A stretch of 64,000 bases of DNA from Paenibacillus monticola (GTDB lineage Bacteria; Bacillota; Bacilli; Paenibacillales; Paenibacillaceae). The notes below the pieces were generated by a model that worked only from the letters and a program-made list of their open reading frames with translations, did not search any database and was not told the origin of the DNA. The stretch covers positions 248,001 to 312,000 of the forward strand of contig NZ_WJXB01000001.1 of NCBI RefSeq assembly GCF_009664975.1, in the 5' to 3' direction. Below are positions 46,242-55,643 of this stretch, in pieces; the first letter of the stretch is position 1, and each line of letters opens with the position of its first letter. The position numbers and the translations under genes were made by a program.

Positions 46242-48314
46242 ATGAAACACTGTATGGATGGGTTTGGGGTCATTCAGGATGGATTATCAAACAAAGTACA
46301 GTTATCGATATTCATCACCAATGTGGATGGGGAGTGTATTATACCACCAACCATTATAGATCCCATCACAGATCATGTTGCTCAACACTTTGCTATTCAA
46401 GAATATATGAAAAGAACAATATTGACTTACGGTGCTTCAAAGAGTCCACAAGTCATTGAAGGACAGTCTACAGCCTTTTTTGGTACAAAGCTGATGCTCT
46501 ATCCGGTGACCCTGGCAGATTATCCTGACTACTATATTTGGTCTGGATTTTTTACTGAAGAAGCTGTAAATGTTGATTTGAATGACAGGCCATTTAAAGT
46601 GTACGGTGAAATTATCCAAAAATCTCCTGATGAGGTCCAACAAGTCATTCATTATTTTGATATTTACTCGAGCCTGCTAACTACTATACTAACTAGCCAA
46701 ATGGAAGTAGAGAAGCGGGAAAAGGATCTGGGGCAATTGAATCAGATCCTGGGGGCTATTCATACGCAGAGAAATACAAAAACTGAATTTCTTGAGAATC
46801 TTCATGATTTTTTGCCTGAAGTCGACTTTTTGGCTTACGCCGAAAAAAATAAAGATGATTCTTTCCAAATCCTCTATACCAGTGGTAAACAGAGTGAAGT
46901 TCTAAAGGAGCAAAGTTTTCTCCTGGGGGAGGGAATTCTGGGGAAAGTTGCAGCGACTTCTAAACCTGAGATTTGGAAGCATGCAGACAAAGATCCAAGG
47001 AATGTTTTTTTTAAGAAGCTCAATCTGCCCATCAAACAGTTATTCTGCTATCCTATTTTTAATGATTCTGCTGTTGATGGAGTGTATTTTGGAGGGATGT
47101 ATTCCTACCTTCCGGAGCTTCAGTCTCAGCCATTTATTAAGATAAGTACAGATTTATTGCAGCTTCACTTAGTGAATACACGTTTAAGAGCCGAGCATAA
47201 TGAAATGAATGCTTTAATGACCATTGTATTTGAATTGTTCAAAAGTATTAAGGAAACCAATCAAGTAAAACAGCTGTTCTATCTGCTGCTCGACGCTACT
47301 TTAAATATAACGGAAACCACATTAGTTTGTTTGTTATACCGTGATAAGTTTAGAACAGGCAAGCTGCATTTTCTATCTCGGGGTATTCAACAACCTGAAT
47401 TACATGACGTAACCTCAAAGCTAATCAGCAAATATTTTGATGGGGAAGTCACTTCGAGTGGAGAAGAACAAGTATGTCATTGGGAGCAAGGGCGTGCAGT
47501 TCTTGAAGTTCCTATTATGTTCAATAATTCTTTGGTTTCGGTATTATGTGTTGAGGTTATGCGGGATAAATATGGACTAGCAGGTTATTATGCAGATGCC
47601 TTCAGGCTGCTGTATACGCTGCTGATTCAAAAGTTAATGATTAATGAACTGGAAGAACTTGCTCGCATTAAATTGCTGCAAAGTGCTCTACAGCAATGGA
47701 ATCCTGAATTATTTAAGGAATTACAAGTGCTGGAGAATTATCTATCAGACCTATTGCCACATTTACCGTTAACAGAAGATGAGCAACATCGGGCTTTATT
47801 AATTTGTCCTATCCTTTTTTATGATACAGAAATGCTGCGTTCTCATACCTTTGCGAAGGATACTATAGATATCATTGACGAATTCCAAGTGTGGAACAAA
47901 GGTGGGGCAATTCCTGTTTCTATCATTGGACAAGTATTGGCACTTAGCTACCTCCAAAAGGATGATGAATCACATACGAATTCCGTGTCGGGGTTTTCAA
48001 ATGCTTTAATCCAAGCTTTTGACAAATATAATCGGAAAGCTATTTTCCTGGAAGCTGACCTTTCTATTAAAGATAAAGAAGACGAAGCGGCTATCCATAA
48101 AGTGAAAGAGAATATGGAGCAATTGTCCAAAAGGGAAAATGAGGTTCTTCGACTGGTTGCAAAAGGACATGGGAATAGGGAAATAGCTATGAAACTATTT
48201 ATAAGTGAACATACGGTTAAAAATCATATCAGTAGTATATTCCAAAAATTAGATATAAAAGATAGAAATAAAGCAACAGCGGCACTTTACAAACAAATAT
48301 ACGGTATACAATAA
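46242..48314 (+). CDS. Large LuxR-type regulator with GAF-like sensor
   Basis: 690 residues. The N-terminal region (about 10-130) may be a PocR-like or other ligand-binding domain that I cannot assign; a GAF-like domain follows (about 190-310, FLLGEGILGKVAATSKPEIW; LFCYPIFNDSAVDGVYFG); a long middle region is unassigned; the C-terminus is a LuxR HTH (about 628-690, LSKRENEVLRLVAKGHGNRE and SEHTVKNHISSIFQKLDI). It is the only DNA-binding protein of the operon and therefore its likely output. A terminator overlaps its stop codon. Confidence 0.88.
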   Translation: MKHCMDGFGVIQDGLSNKVQLSIFITNVDGECIIPPTIIDPITDHVAQHFAIQEYMKRTILTYGASKSPQVIEGQSTAFFGTKLMLYPVTLADYPDYYIWSGFFTEEAVNVDLNDRPFKVYGEIIQKSPDEVQQVIHYFDIYSSLLTTILTSQMEVEKREKDLGQLNQILGAIHTQRNTKTEFLENLHDFLPEVDFLAYAEKNKDDSFQILYTSGKQSEVLKEQSFLLGEGILGKVAATSKPEIWKHADKDPRNVFFKKLNLPIKQLFCYPIFNDSAVDGVYFGGMYSYLPELQSQPFIKISTDLLQLHLVNTRLRAEHNEMNALMTIVFELFKSIKETNQVKQLFYLLLDATLNITETTLVCLLYRDKFRTGKLHFLSRGIQQPELHDVTSKLISKYFDGEVTSSGEEQVCHWEQGRAVLEVPIMFNNSLVSVLCVEVMRDKYGLAGYYADAFRLLYTLLIQKLMINELEELARIKLLQSALQQWNPELFKELQVLENYLSDLLPHLPLTEDEQHRALLICPILFYDTEMLRSHTFAKDTIDIIDEFQVWNKGGAIPVSIIGQVLALSYLQKDDESHTNSVSGFSNALIQAFDKYNRKAIFLEADLSIKDKEDEAAIHKVKENMEQLSKRENEVLRLVAKGHGNREIAMKLFISEHTVKNHISSIFQKLDIKDRNKATAALYKQIYGIQ

Positions 48315-48345
48315 AACATCTCGTATGAGTTGTTTTATTTTTTTT
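48310..48345 (+). terminator. Terminator ending the signalling operon
   Basis: AATAAAACATCTC pairs with GAGTTGTTTTATT (one mismatch), loop GTAT, followed by T8. The stem includes the stop codon of the LuxR-type gene. Confidence 0.85.
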
Positions 48346-48474
48346 GTAGTCATAGTTACTTATTATATACTGTTTTCTTTGAAATATAATAAGACTATAT
48401 GGGGATTTCTTAGCTAATCTAAACGGATTATAATAGGATTAATAGAAAACATCTATAGCAAAGAAGGGGAGAAG

Positions 48475-48726
48475 ATGAAGGGTAAAATACATATCTTATT
48501 GCAAATGGAATGCACACAATTCTTCCAACAGAATTCAGGCGCTTTCGAGAGCATTGAAGGCTTATCCCTGAAGCTAGGCAGGTCCGTAGACCAACTTGAA
48601 GCGGTTCTTTCTATACTATGTAAAATAAAAATATTAGAAAAAAAAGGAGACGGTGCATTCAGCTTTTATAGATATCTGCTACCTGATGTAAACGTGATAA
48701 TGGAGCAGGAACTTGAAGATGCTTGA
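48475..48726 (+). CDS. Small protein, possible winged-helix, function unknown
   Basis: 83 residues. GAAGGGGAGAAG before the ATG supports translation. The order helix-helix-helix with ENSGAFESIEGLSLKLGRSV-like spacing and a basic turn (KIKILEKKGDGAFSFYRY) recalls a small winged helix, where the Gly-Asp-Gly turn would be the wing, but I do not recognise a family. Stands alone between the signalling operon and the ZIP transporter. Confidence 0.6.
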   Translation: MKGKIHILLQMECTQFFQQNSGAFESIEGLSLKLGRSVDQLEAVLSILCKIKILEKKGDGAFSFYRYLLPDVNVIMEQELEDA

Positions 48727-48814
48727 CCTTATATAAACTGTGTTTCCGGTACTGTGTTCCCGATCTTTAGCATATGCTTGGTCTATCAGACTTGTCCTGT
48801 AAGGAGTTGAAGAC

Positions 48815-49546
48815 TTGGCAAATGCGCTGCTCGGTAGTTTATTATCAGCAATGGCGACTGTGCTTGGAGCGATTCCCATTCTGTTCATTAAGAGGTTATC
48901 GGAGAAATGGAAAGACATTCTCGTTGCGTTCACTGCGGGTATAATGGTCTCTGCCTCCACGTTTGGCTTAATGCCGCAAGCGATTATAGAGTCGGGAGTT
49001 GTCTCTTTGACCTTGGGCCTGGTTACGGGTGTACTGCTGCTCGATTTGATTGAGAATAACATTCCCCACATTGATGTAGAGAATTATCCAGGTTACACCA
49101 ATATGGACTCAAAGGCATTGCTCGTCATGATCGCACTGTTTATTCATAATATTCCGGAAGGTCTCAGTACAGGTTTCAGCTATGCCAGCGAGCAGGGGAA
49201 TCTGGGACCTATGGTTGCCATTGCTATCGGTGCGCAAAACATACCGGAAGGATTAATTCTGGCCGTCTTTCTAATGAACTCACGGAAAACCAGACTAAAA
49301 GCGTTGATTATAGCTGGGCTCACGGGTCTGATGGAAATGGTTTCAGCGGTGATTGGTTATTTTACAGCCAGCTCTATACAGACTGTGGTCGGCTACGGTC
49401 TGGCTTTTGCGGCGGGAGCCATGCTTTTTATCGTCTATAAGGAACTGATTCCGGAAAGCCATGGTCATGGTTATGAACGGCCCTCCACCTATTCCTTTAT
49501 TTTGGGACTGTTAATTATGGTATATATTACGCAGATATTTGGGTGA
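48815..49546 (+). CDS. ZIP-family divalent metal transporter
   Basis: 243 residues with about eight membrane helices. The metal-binding motif HNIPEGLSTGFSY (helix 4) and QNIPEGLILAVF (helix 5, His replaced by Gln) mark the GufA-like ZIP branch for Zn2+, Fe2+ or Mn2+ import. The start is a TTG with GTAAGGAG upstream. No metal regulator is adjacent. Confidence 0.9.
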   Translation: MANALLGSLLSAMATVLGAIPILFIKRLSEKWKDILVAFTAGIMVSASTFGLMPQAIIESGVVSLTLGLVTGVLLLDLIENNIPHIDVENYPGYTNMDSKALLVMIALFIHNIPEGLSTGFSYASEQGNLGPMVAIAIGAQNIPEGLILAVFLMNSRKTRLKALIIAGLTGLMEMVSAVIGYFTASSIQTVVGYGLAFAAGAMLFIVYKELIPESHGHGYERPSTYSFILGLLIMVYITQIFG

Positions 49547-49591
49547 GGTTAGAAGGAAATCAGGCAGAGCTCGTCGAACAAGAAGACTACT

Positions 49592-51046
49592 ATGATGAAA
49601 CATAAACCGATTGAAGAAATGTCCTTTTGTATTTTGCTGGTCTATATTTTTGCCGGAGCACTTGGAGCGGGGTATTTTTATACCCGTTCCTTTTTGGCAT
49701 TGGATGCCCTTTTGTATACGGCGGTACTAATCACTATTTTGCGCTCTGGTCAGTTGACACTGCTGCGAGTGCATGCCTTTCTGTTATTGCTTATCGTACT
49801 ATATTGGTTTTCTGTAGCAGTGGCGGTCGACCATGAGCAGGCATTGCTTGAAGCTGCGAGAATTTCATCTTTGCTCCCGTTGTCACTGCTGTTTGCGGGC
49901 TTGTCTCAGGAGCGGAGAGATAGGATCTGGTCGGCCTGGGCCTGGAGTGGGGCATTGCTTACCCTTTGGGGGTTGGCTTTCGGACTGTTCCGGGAGGGAC
50001 GCCTGGAGTCCACGTTCGGATATGCTAATGTATTTGCCTTACTTACCGCGGCAGGATTGGTGGCAAGCTGGCGTTCCTATAAGCGGTCAGGGGACAAAAG
50101 GTATTGGATGCTTTGCGCCATTCAACTTGTTGGCCTGTTATTATCTGGCTCAAGAGCGGTGTTGATTCTGGTTGTGGTCGGTGTAATCATTCATGTATTT
50201 ATGAACAGACAGGATAAGAAGACTAGACTGATGGGAAGCGTGCTATTGGCTGCTCTACTTGTGGTGGTAATAGCCGAAGTTATAACGAATGGCGGTAGGA
50301 CGTTCAGGGAAATTGCCTGGAATGCTCCAGAGTTTGCGCTGCGCCGCATCTATTGGGTAGACGCTTTTCATTTGTGGCAGGAGCACTGGCTGCTGGGTGT
50401 CGGTGGGGGCGGGTGGGCCGTGCTGTATCCTTCCGTATTTGTGAGATATGTACATCAGCAGTATTTGCAAATTGCGCTAGATACCGGAGTATTTGGGGCT
50501 TTGGCATTTATCGGAATGATTGTAGTCTCCATCTTGGGAGGTTTGCGCAAGGGAAGCAGGGACGCTGTTCTTGCCGTTGTCCTGTTCTGTGTCCATCTTG
50601 CATTTGATATCGATCTGGCTTATCCGCTGGTGTTCGGGTTGTTCGTTATGCTTCTCACCGGGATTGAAATAGAAGGGGATAAGAGGAGAGAAATACGACT
50701 TCCCCGCTCTTTAAGGGTAACTTTAGCATTGCCGTGTGTACTCGCTGTGTTTACTTTTACATGGCTGACTGCCAGTTATATTCTGCTTGCCAAAGGAGAG
50801 TCGGCCATTGCCCGACAGGATTGGGATAAGGCGTCAGAGAACCTGCATTCGGCGCAAGCGATGCTTCCTTGGTCCCACGACGTTCACTATCATTTGGCAG
50901 CCGTCTATTCTGGAATGGCACAGTCAGAGGGTAACGAGGCATACATGGAAAAGGCTATCGAGGAGATCAAAATAGCGTCCACCATGATCCCGGAAAATAG
51001 AAGCTATAGAGAGATGCTGAAGCAAGTAAAGAAGCATGAGAATTAG
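49592..51046 (+). CDS. O-antigen ligase-like polytopic membrane protein with TPR tail
   Basis: 484 residues: about 11 membrane helices (1-400) with the Wzy_C/O-antigen-ligase-type loop (WVDAFHLWQEHWLLGVGGGG; HNQ-like VHQQYLQIALDTGVFGAL), then a C-terminal TPR-like region (about 405-480, AIARQDWDKASENLHSAQAM). Proteins of this design join glycan chains or move them to protein. It stands between a metal transporter and an SLH protein, so a role in surface glycan or S-layer glycosylation is plausible but unproven. The ribosome site is weak. Confidence 0.78.
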   Translation: MMKHKPIEEMSFCILLVYIFAGALGAGYFYTRSFLALDALLYTAVLITILRSGQLTLLRVHAFLLLLIVLYWFSVAVAVDHEQALLEAARISSLLPLSLLFAGLSQERRDRIWSAWAWSGALLTLWGLAFGLFREGRLESTFGYANVFALLTAAGLVASWRSYKRSGDKRYWMLCAIQLVGLLLSGSRAVLILVVVGVIIHVFMNRQDKKTRLMGSVLLAALLVVVIAEVITNGGRTFREIAWNAPEFALRRIYWVDAFHLWQEHWLLGVGGGGWAVLYPSVFVRYVHQQYLQIALDTGVFGALAFIGMIVVSILGGLRKGSRDAVLAVVLFCVHLAFDIDLAYPLVFGLFVMLLTGIEIEGDKRREIRLPRSLRVTLALPCVLAVFTFTWLTASYILLAKGESAIARQDWDKASENLHSAQAMLPWSHDVHYHLAAVYSGMAQSEGNEAYMEKAIEEIKIASTMIPENRSYREMLKQVKKHEN

Positions 51047-51156
51047 TACTTATAATCTATTAAAAAAGATATTGATATTTGTCGGTTTTGCACTTATTAT
51101 GGTAAAGATTTCCGAATCATACATATCCAATAGGAGGAATTGTTCTGAGAAACACG

Positions 51157-53724
51157 ATGCGCAAGATTAGCGCTTCACTGGCAGTACTTATGCTGCTGGT
51201 ATTATGCGCTCCGGTATTAACCTATGCGGCAAGTATACTTAAAGTATACTATAACGCAACTACCGGGGATATTTCAGGGGTTATATACTCTGATAATAAA
51301 AATATTAGTTTGAGTATGGATCAAGATGGCGAGAATCATCAGGTCCCTTCAGCGATGCTGGGAGAGGTGTATCATTCCAACAGCGCTAATGTATACTGGG
51401 CCAAAGTTAATGGCAAGATTGACGCAGGCCTGAAGCCAGACAATGCGACTGTTATTGCGGGCGATACGAGGAGTTTTGCTGCCAGTGTGGCAGATAATGT
51501 GTATTCGTTTGAGAATGGGGTTGTGGCTCCTTACTGGGTCCGACAAGATACTTATTTATCAAGTCAACCGACAGGGGAGATGGGTTTACAATGGCGTTCT
51601 CCCTTTGATTTTGGGTTTTCGCATTATAATCTTTATGAGAATGGTCAATTAATTTCCTCACCGAAGGATCCCTATTATTGGATATTTAATTTACCGTTTC
51701 ATTCTATGCAAAATTTCGAAGTGAGTGTAGTAGACATACTAAATCATGAGTCGGCGCGTTCTTCTTTTGGAGCTATTCGCGTTCCGGGATTGGTTGCAGA
51801 GGGAGAAGTACTGTTTAATGGAAAGGGTCAAGGCTCGTCCCTACAGCCTAATGAAGGACTAATAGCGTTCAGACCGTCCTCCCAGCCCCTTGATAACAAA
51901 TCTGGATTCGATATTCAGCTCACCTTACCGGAGGCGCCTACCTACGAATTTTCCAGCGTTCCCTTTCTGTTTGATGGGGCGGAAATAGAGGCATCTGACT
52001 TTGAATTGGTAGACGACAGTGGAAGAATTATTCATATTGACAGGTTCATTTATCTGGGTGATACGCTTCAGTTTGAGTTTGATAGTCTATTAAATGCGGA
52101 GAGCAAATATACGCTGAAACTCTCATCTACGGCATCCGGTAAAGAGATTCATGTTCCTAATGTTAATACGAGACTAGCACACGTATATTTTTATTTGAAG
52201 AGTTCTGGAGACACAGATAATTATTCTTTTGAATATTCTCCCCGGAATATTGTCTTCGGTACTTTCCCAGATAAACCGACTGGGTTAACTGTAACAGCAG
52301 GAGATGGGACGTTCAACCTGAATTGGGATGCTAACAAAGAAGCGGATTTGGCTGGATATTTGGTCTGGCTGGACGGTAAATTGTTGACCGAATTACCTAT
52401 TCAGAAAACGACATTCTTCATCGATGGATTGCTTAATGGAAAAAAATATCACGTGAACGTTGCCGCAGTGAATAAAAATGGGGGGAGATCCTATCAAGCC
52501 TACCTTTTCCCGATTCCTCAGGCTCTGACACAAAGTGGTGGCGGAGGCGGAGGTAGCGGTGGCACAGGATTGGGAATGACTGATACAGTGGTAACAACCC
52601 CTGCGGTAACAATGGTCGATCAGACCGGGACCGAGAAAACATTGGATATCGTATTAAAGAGTGATAGCGGCAAGGTGACAGTTTCCGTTGGTAGTGATAT
52701 TAAGCAACTGCTGCTGCCTGCTTTGTCTAGTGCTATCAATAAAGACAATATGCTAGTCGTAACTAAAGACAATTTCTCACTGCAAATCCCGGGCCAAGTG
52801 CTTGAACAACTAAAGGCTTCAGTTCAAGCGGACCAATTGAAGAATGCGAGAATCTCAGTTGCATTTAACCCGTTAACTAGTGAGGACATTGCTAAGGAAA
52901 TGGACAAGGCCGCTGGAAAATCAGCGAGTACAACAATCACTTCTGCAGGTGCGGCTTTCGACATTTCGTTGTCGCTTTTGGCGGCTGATGGCAAAGAAAC
53001 GAAGCTTGCCCAGTTCAACCTTCCGGTCACCTTGAAACTAAAGGTGAATGGGGACAGCAATCTCAGTTTGACAGGAATCTATTATCTGAACGATCAAGGG
53101 GAGCTGCAATATATCGGCGGCAAGCTGGACAATGGATACCTGACAACGGAAATTAGCCATTTCAGCAAGTATGCAGTACTACAATATAGCAAGACCTTCA
53201 GCGATGTACCGGCTACCCACTGGGCGCTAGGAGCGATTCAATCGTTAGTAGCTCAGCAGGTAGTAACGGGTACGAGTGATCTGACGTTCTCACCGGACAA
53301 AAATGTAACGCGAGCAGAGTTTGCTGCATTTATTGCCCGCAAGCTAAACTTGGAAGCAAGCAGCACTAGCCGTTTCAGCGATGTTGTGGCTACTAAGTGG
53401 TATGCAGACGAAGTTGCGGCAGTAGCTGAAGCTGGTATTGTAACCGGCACTTCAGAATCGATCTTTGCTCCAGAGTTGACCATCTCTCGCCAGGAAATGG
53501 TAGCTATGCTAATGAAAGCTTACAATTATAAAAATAAACAGCCGCTTAGTGTGCTGGAAGAGGATCATCCGTTTGCAGACGCTACTTCTATCTCTGAATG
53601 GGCTAAGGCTTATGCAAGTTCCGCCCATCAGCTCGGCTGGATTCAGGGACGGAGTGGTAATAAGTTTGAACCGCTGCAAAGTGCGACCCGCGCCGAGGCG
53701 GTCCAATTAATCTCCAAGCTGTAG
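51157..53724 (+). CDS. Secreted SLH-domain surface protein with fibronectin III domain
   Basis: 855 residues: signal peptide (about 1-26, ending TYAA), a large N-terminal region without clear family, a fibronectin type III domain (about 372-450, DKPTGLTVTAGDGTFNLNWD), a Gly/Ser linker (about 460-470), an unassigned beta region and three C-terminal SLH repeats (about 680-855) that anchor it to pyruvylated wall polymer. AGGAGG (51132-51137) is 19 bases from the ATG, too far, so the true start may be CTG at 51145 in the same frame. Confidence 0.88.
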   Translation: MRKISASLAVLMLLVLCAPVLTYAASILKVYYNATTGDISGVIYSDNKNISLSMDQDGENHQVPSAMLGEVYHSNSANVYWAKVNGKIDAGLKPDNATVIAGDTRSFAASVADNVYSFENGVVAPYWVRQDTYLSSQPTGEMGLQWRSPFDFGFSHYNLYENGQLISSPKDPYYWIFNLPFHSMQNFEVSVVDILNHESARSSFGAIRVPGLVAEGEVLFNGKGQGSSLQPNEGLIAFRPSSQPLDNKSGFDIQLTLPEAPTYEFSSVPFLFDGAEIEASDFELVDDSGRIIHIDRFIYLGDTLQFEFDSLLNAESKYTLKLSSTASGKEIHVPNVNTRLAHVYFYLKSSGDTDNYSFEYSPRNIVFGTFPDKPTGLTVTAGDGTFNLNWDANKEADLAGYLVWLDGKLLTELPIQKTTFFIDGLLNGKKYHVNVAAVNKNGGRSYQAYLFPIPQALTQSGGGGGGSGGTGLGMTDTVVTTPAVTMVDQTGTEKTLDIVLKSDSGKVTVSVGSDIKQLLLPALSSAINKDNMLVVTKDNFSLQIPGQVLEQLKASVQADQLKNARISVAFNPLTSEDIAKEMDKAAGKSASTTITSAGAAFDISLSLLAADGKETKLAQFNLPVTLKLKVNGDSNLSLTGIYYLNDQGELQYIGGKLDNGYLTTEISHFSKYAVLQYSKTFSDVPATHWALGAIQSLVAQQVVTGTSDLTFSPDKNVTRAEFAAFIARKLNLEASSTSRFSDVVATKWYADEVAAVAEAGIVTGTSESIFAPELTISRQEMVAMLMKAYNYKNKQPLSVLEEDHPFADATSISEWAKAYASSAHQLGWIQGRSGNKFEPLQSATRAEAVQLISKL

Positions 53725-53742
53725 AAACAAAAGGTTAAGTGT

Positions 53743-53783
53743 AATCCACCTCCAGGGTCTAGACACCAGAGGTGGATTTTTTT
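53743..53783 (+). terminator. Terminator after the SLH/FnIII gene
   Basis: AATCCACCTC (53743-53752) pairs with GAGGTGGATT (53769-53778), followed by T7. Confidence 0.88.
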
Positions 53784-53925
53784 GTTGGGAAGTATAAGTT
53801 AGTTTATATTTGCGGAATTAATTCGCAGAGCATAAAGTCAGTAAGATAAATAGATAAGCTGTCCTATAAGTAGATTTTCTATGACAGGAAACAGTTCACT
53901 TCATTCTTAAAACCATAAAAAGCAA

Positions 53926-53974
53926 GCAAAGCAGCGATTCACCTGTTATTGGGGAATCGCTGCTTTGCGTTTTT
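53926..53974. terminator. Bidirectional hairpin at the 3' end of the transposase remnant
   Basis: Perfect 15-base arms GCAAAGCAGCGATTC (53926-53940) and GAATCGCTGCTTTGC (53954-53968). T-rich sequence follows on both strands. The transposase stop codon lies in the loop. Confidence 0.75.
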
Positions 53975-55293
53975 GGTCATTGGTTGCTTGCTTCAGCAGA
54001 TTGTGAGCAAGCGAAAGCCACCCGACCTGGGGCGTCACTTTCTCCATGCCGCGAAGCAGAAATCGCCGGAAGCCCCGGTTGTTCTTCAGTTGTCCTAACA
54101 CACTCTCCGGTTCCGTCATTCTACGCACGGTCAAGGTGTGACCTTCCTTACTTCGTAGAATTTCCCGAGCTAGTTTCTGGTATCGCAGTCGTTCCAAACT
54201 AACGACCACTTCCCGATTCCCTGCCGCTTTTGTACACCCTTCCCTCCGTGGACAACCTTCGCAACTTTCGCTGCGGTAATGACGTTTTCGAATTTCATAT
54301 CCACTCTCTACGATTTCCTTGCTTTCTTTGCGGAAATACAGCGTTTGTCTGGCTGGGCACATCCATGTATCCTCGGTTTCGGTGTACGTCCAGTTCTCAA
54401 TCTTTCCGACATTCTCTTTGCAAGCTTTACTCTTTTCTTTGTGATAGCTGCCGTATTTCACTACCGCCTGAATCTCTTTCTTTTCCAGATAGGCGTAGTT
54501 TTCTTCACTCCCATAGCCTGCATCCGCAATCACCGTCTGCGGGAGTTTCCCCAAGATCTGCCTTGCTTTTTCCATACGCGGCTGTAAACAACGGGTATCG
54601 GTAGGTCTCGGATGTAGACTGTAGCTTAAAATAAACTGGTTTTCGGTTCCGATCTGTACATTGTATCCTGGTTTGAGCTGACCATTTCGCATGTGATCTT
54701 CTTTCATCCGCAGGTTGCATCCGGGTCTGTCTTGCTGAAGCTGTTCCGGTCACCGAGCAGTACTTGGTACTGTTCGTACTTCAACAGCCTGGTCAGCAAA
54801 TCCTTGCGAAGCTTCCGAACGACTTTCTTCAGGGGCTTGTCTTTGGTTTCTCTATTAACTGGGCTTCAAGCTTCTGTGTCACTTGTTCGAGTTTCTCACT
54901 GCTCAGCTCGGAAGACTCCCCGAGTTCAGGGAGGTCTCTTCCGAGGCACTCATGTTCTTCTTGGTCCTCTGCTGCTTCGATGTTCGCGAACAGGGCATAT
55001 ACCTGTTCTTGCAATTTCACTTTATGCTTACTGACCGCTTTGCCCCAAACAAAGGTGTAGCGATTGGCGTTGGCCTCAATCTTAGTCCCGTCGACAAAGT
55101 AATGATCCAAAGAGATATATTTTTCGTCAGCCAGAAATTGGAGTACGGTGGTAAATACGGTTTGAAGGACGTCTTTCATCCGCTGGGAACGAAAACGGTT
55201 GATCGTGCGGAAGTCTGGACGTTGCCGTCCGGCCAGCCACATGAAGGAATCCATTGGCAAGCAAAGTTGGTCCATGGTATATTGAATGTACAA
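53946..55293 (-). pseudogene. Decayed IS1182-type transposase
   Basis: Recognised by VDGTKIEANANRYTFVWGK (first catalytic Asp), GQLKPGYNVQIGTENQF, VIADAGYGSEENYAYLEKKE (second Asp) and a Cys-rich segment (CEGCPRREGC). It carries at least three lesions. About 70 residues are missing between MDQLCLPMD and FMWLAGRQ. There is a frameshift near 54850. Four bases appear lost near 54715, where the usual DPDATFMRMKEDHM reads DPDATCG and then a stop. It cannot make an active enzyme. Confidence 0.88.
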
Positions 55294-55410
55294 AAGAAAC
55301 CTCTCCTTGATTTAAAATGGTTGGTCGCACTTCCATTTTACCAAAGAAAGGTTTCTTTTTTTTATGATTTTTAGAAGGTTTGTAGATACGATTCCCGCTT
55401 AAAAAGCGGA

Positions 55411-55526
55411 GCGAACGGAACGATTGTGGAAAAACGATAGCGTTCGCCTTGGTCTCCGGATTTTCACCGCTAAGGGGAATGAAAAAAATCTGGAGACCAC
55501 AGCGATTGGAACAACGGTCCGTTCGC
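55411..55526. repeat. Long imperfect inverted repeat, MITE-like
   Basis: GCGAACGGA (55411-55419) pairs with TCCGTTCGC (55518-55526) and TGGTCTCCGGATTTT (55450-55464) with AAAATCTGGAGACCA (55485-55499, one G-U). The whole 116 bases fold on themselves and hold no gene. It may be a non-autonomous mobile repeat. Confidence 0.65.
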
Positions 55527-55568
55527 GGAGCGTCCTCATAAGCGCAACCGTCTCGTCTATCTGACTCC

Positions 55569-55624
55569 AAAAAAAGAGCTGCCCCAAGCAGCCATTTCAT
55601 GGCTTATGAGACAGTCTCTTTTTG
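55569..55624 (-). terminator. Multibranched terminator of the minus-strand SLH gene
   Basis: On the minus strand AAAAAGAG..CTG pairs with CAG..CTCTTTTTTT; inside are GCCAT/ATGGC and smaller stems. It starts 20 bases after the SLH stop codon. Confidence 0.7.
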
Positions 55625-55643
55625 CTATGATGATGCCTTTTTA

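Larger units (their letters stand above)
53926..55370 (-). mobile_element. Remnant of an IS1182-family insertion sequence
   Basis: The element spans the broken transposase plus short flanks. The ends are uncertain: no convincing terminal inverted repeats or target duplication could be fixed. It sits between two SLH surface-protein genes. Confidence 0.65.

Noticed and set aside
55127..55600. 157-codon minus-strand frame next to the transposase
   Set aside because: It runs through the inverted repeat and then the shifted frame of the transposase remnant; it is not a separate gene.
53859..55614. Inverted 12-mers CTGTCCTATAAG / CTTATGAGACAG as termini of the insertion sequence
   Set aside because: Only 10 of 12 match, the right one lies inside the terminator of the SLH gene, and no target duplication is visible.
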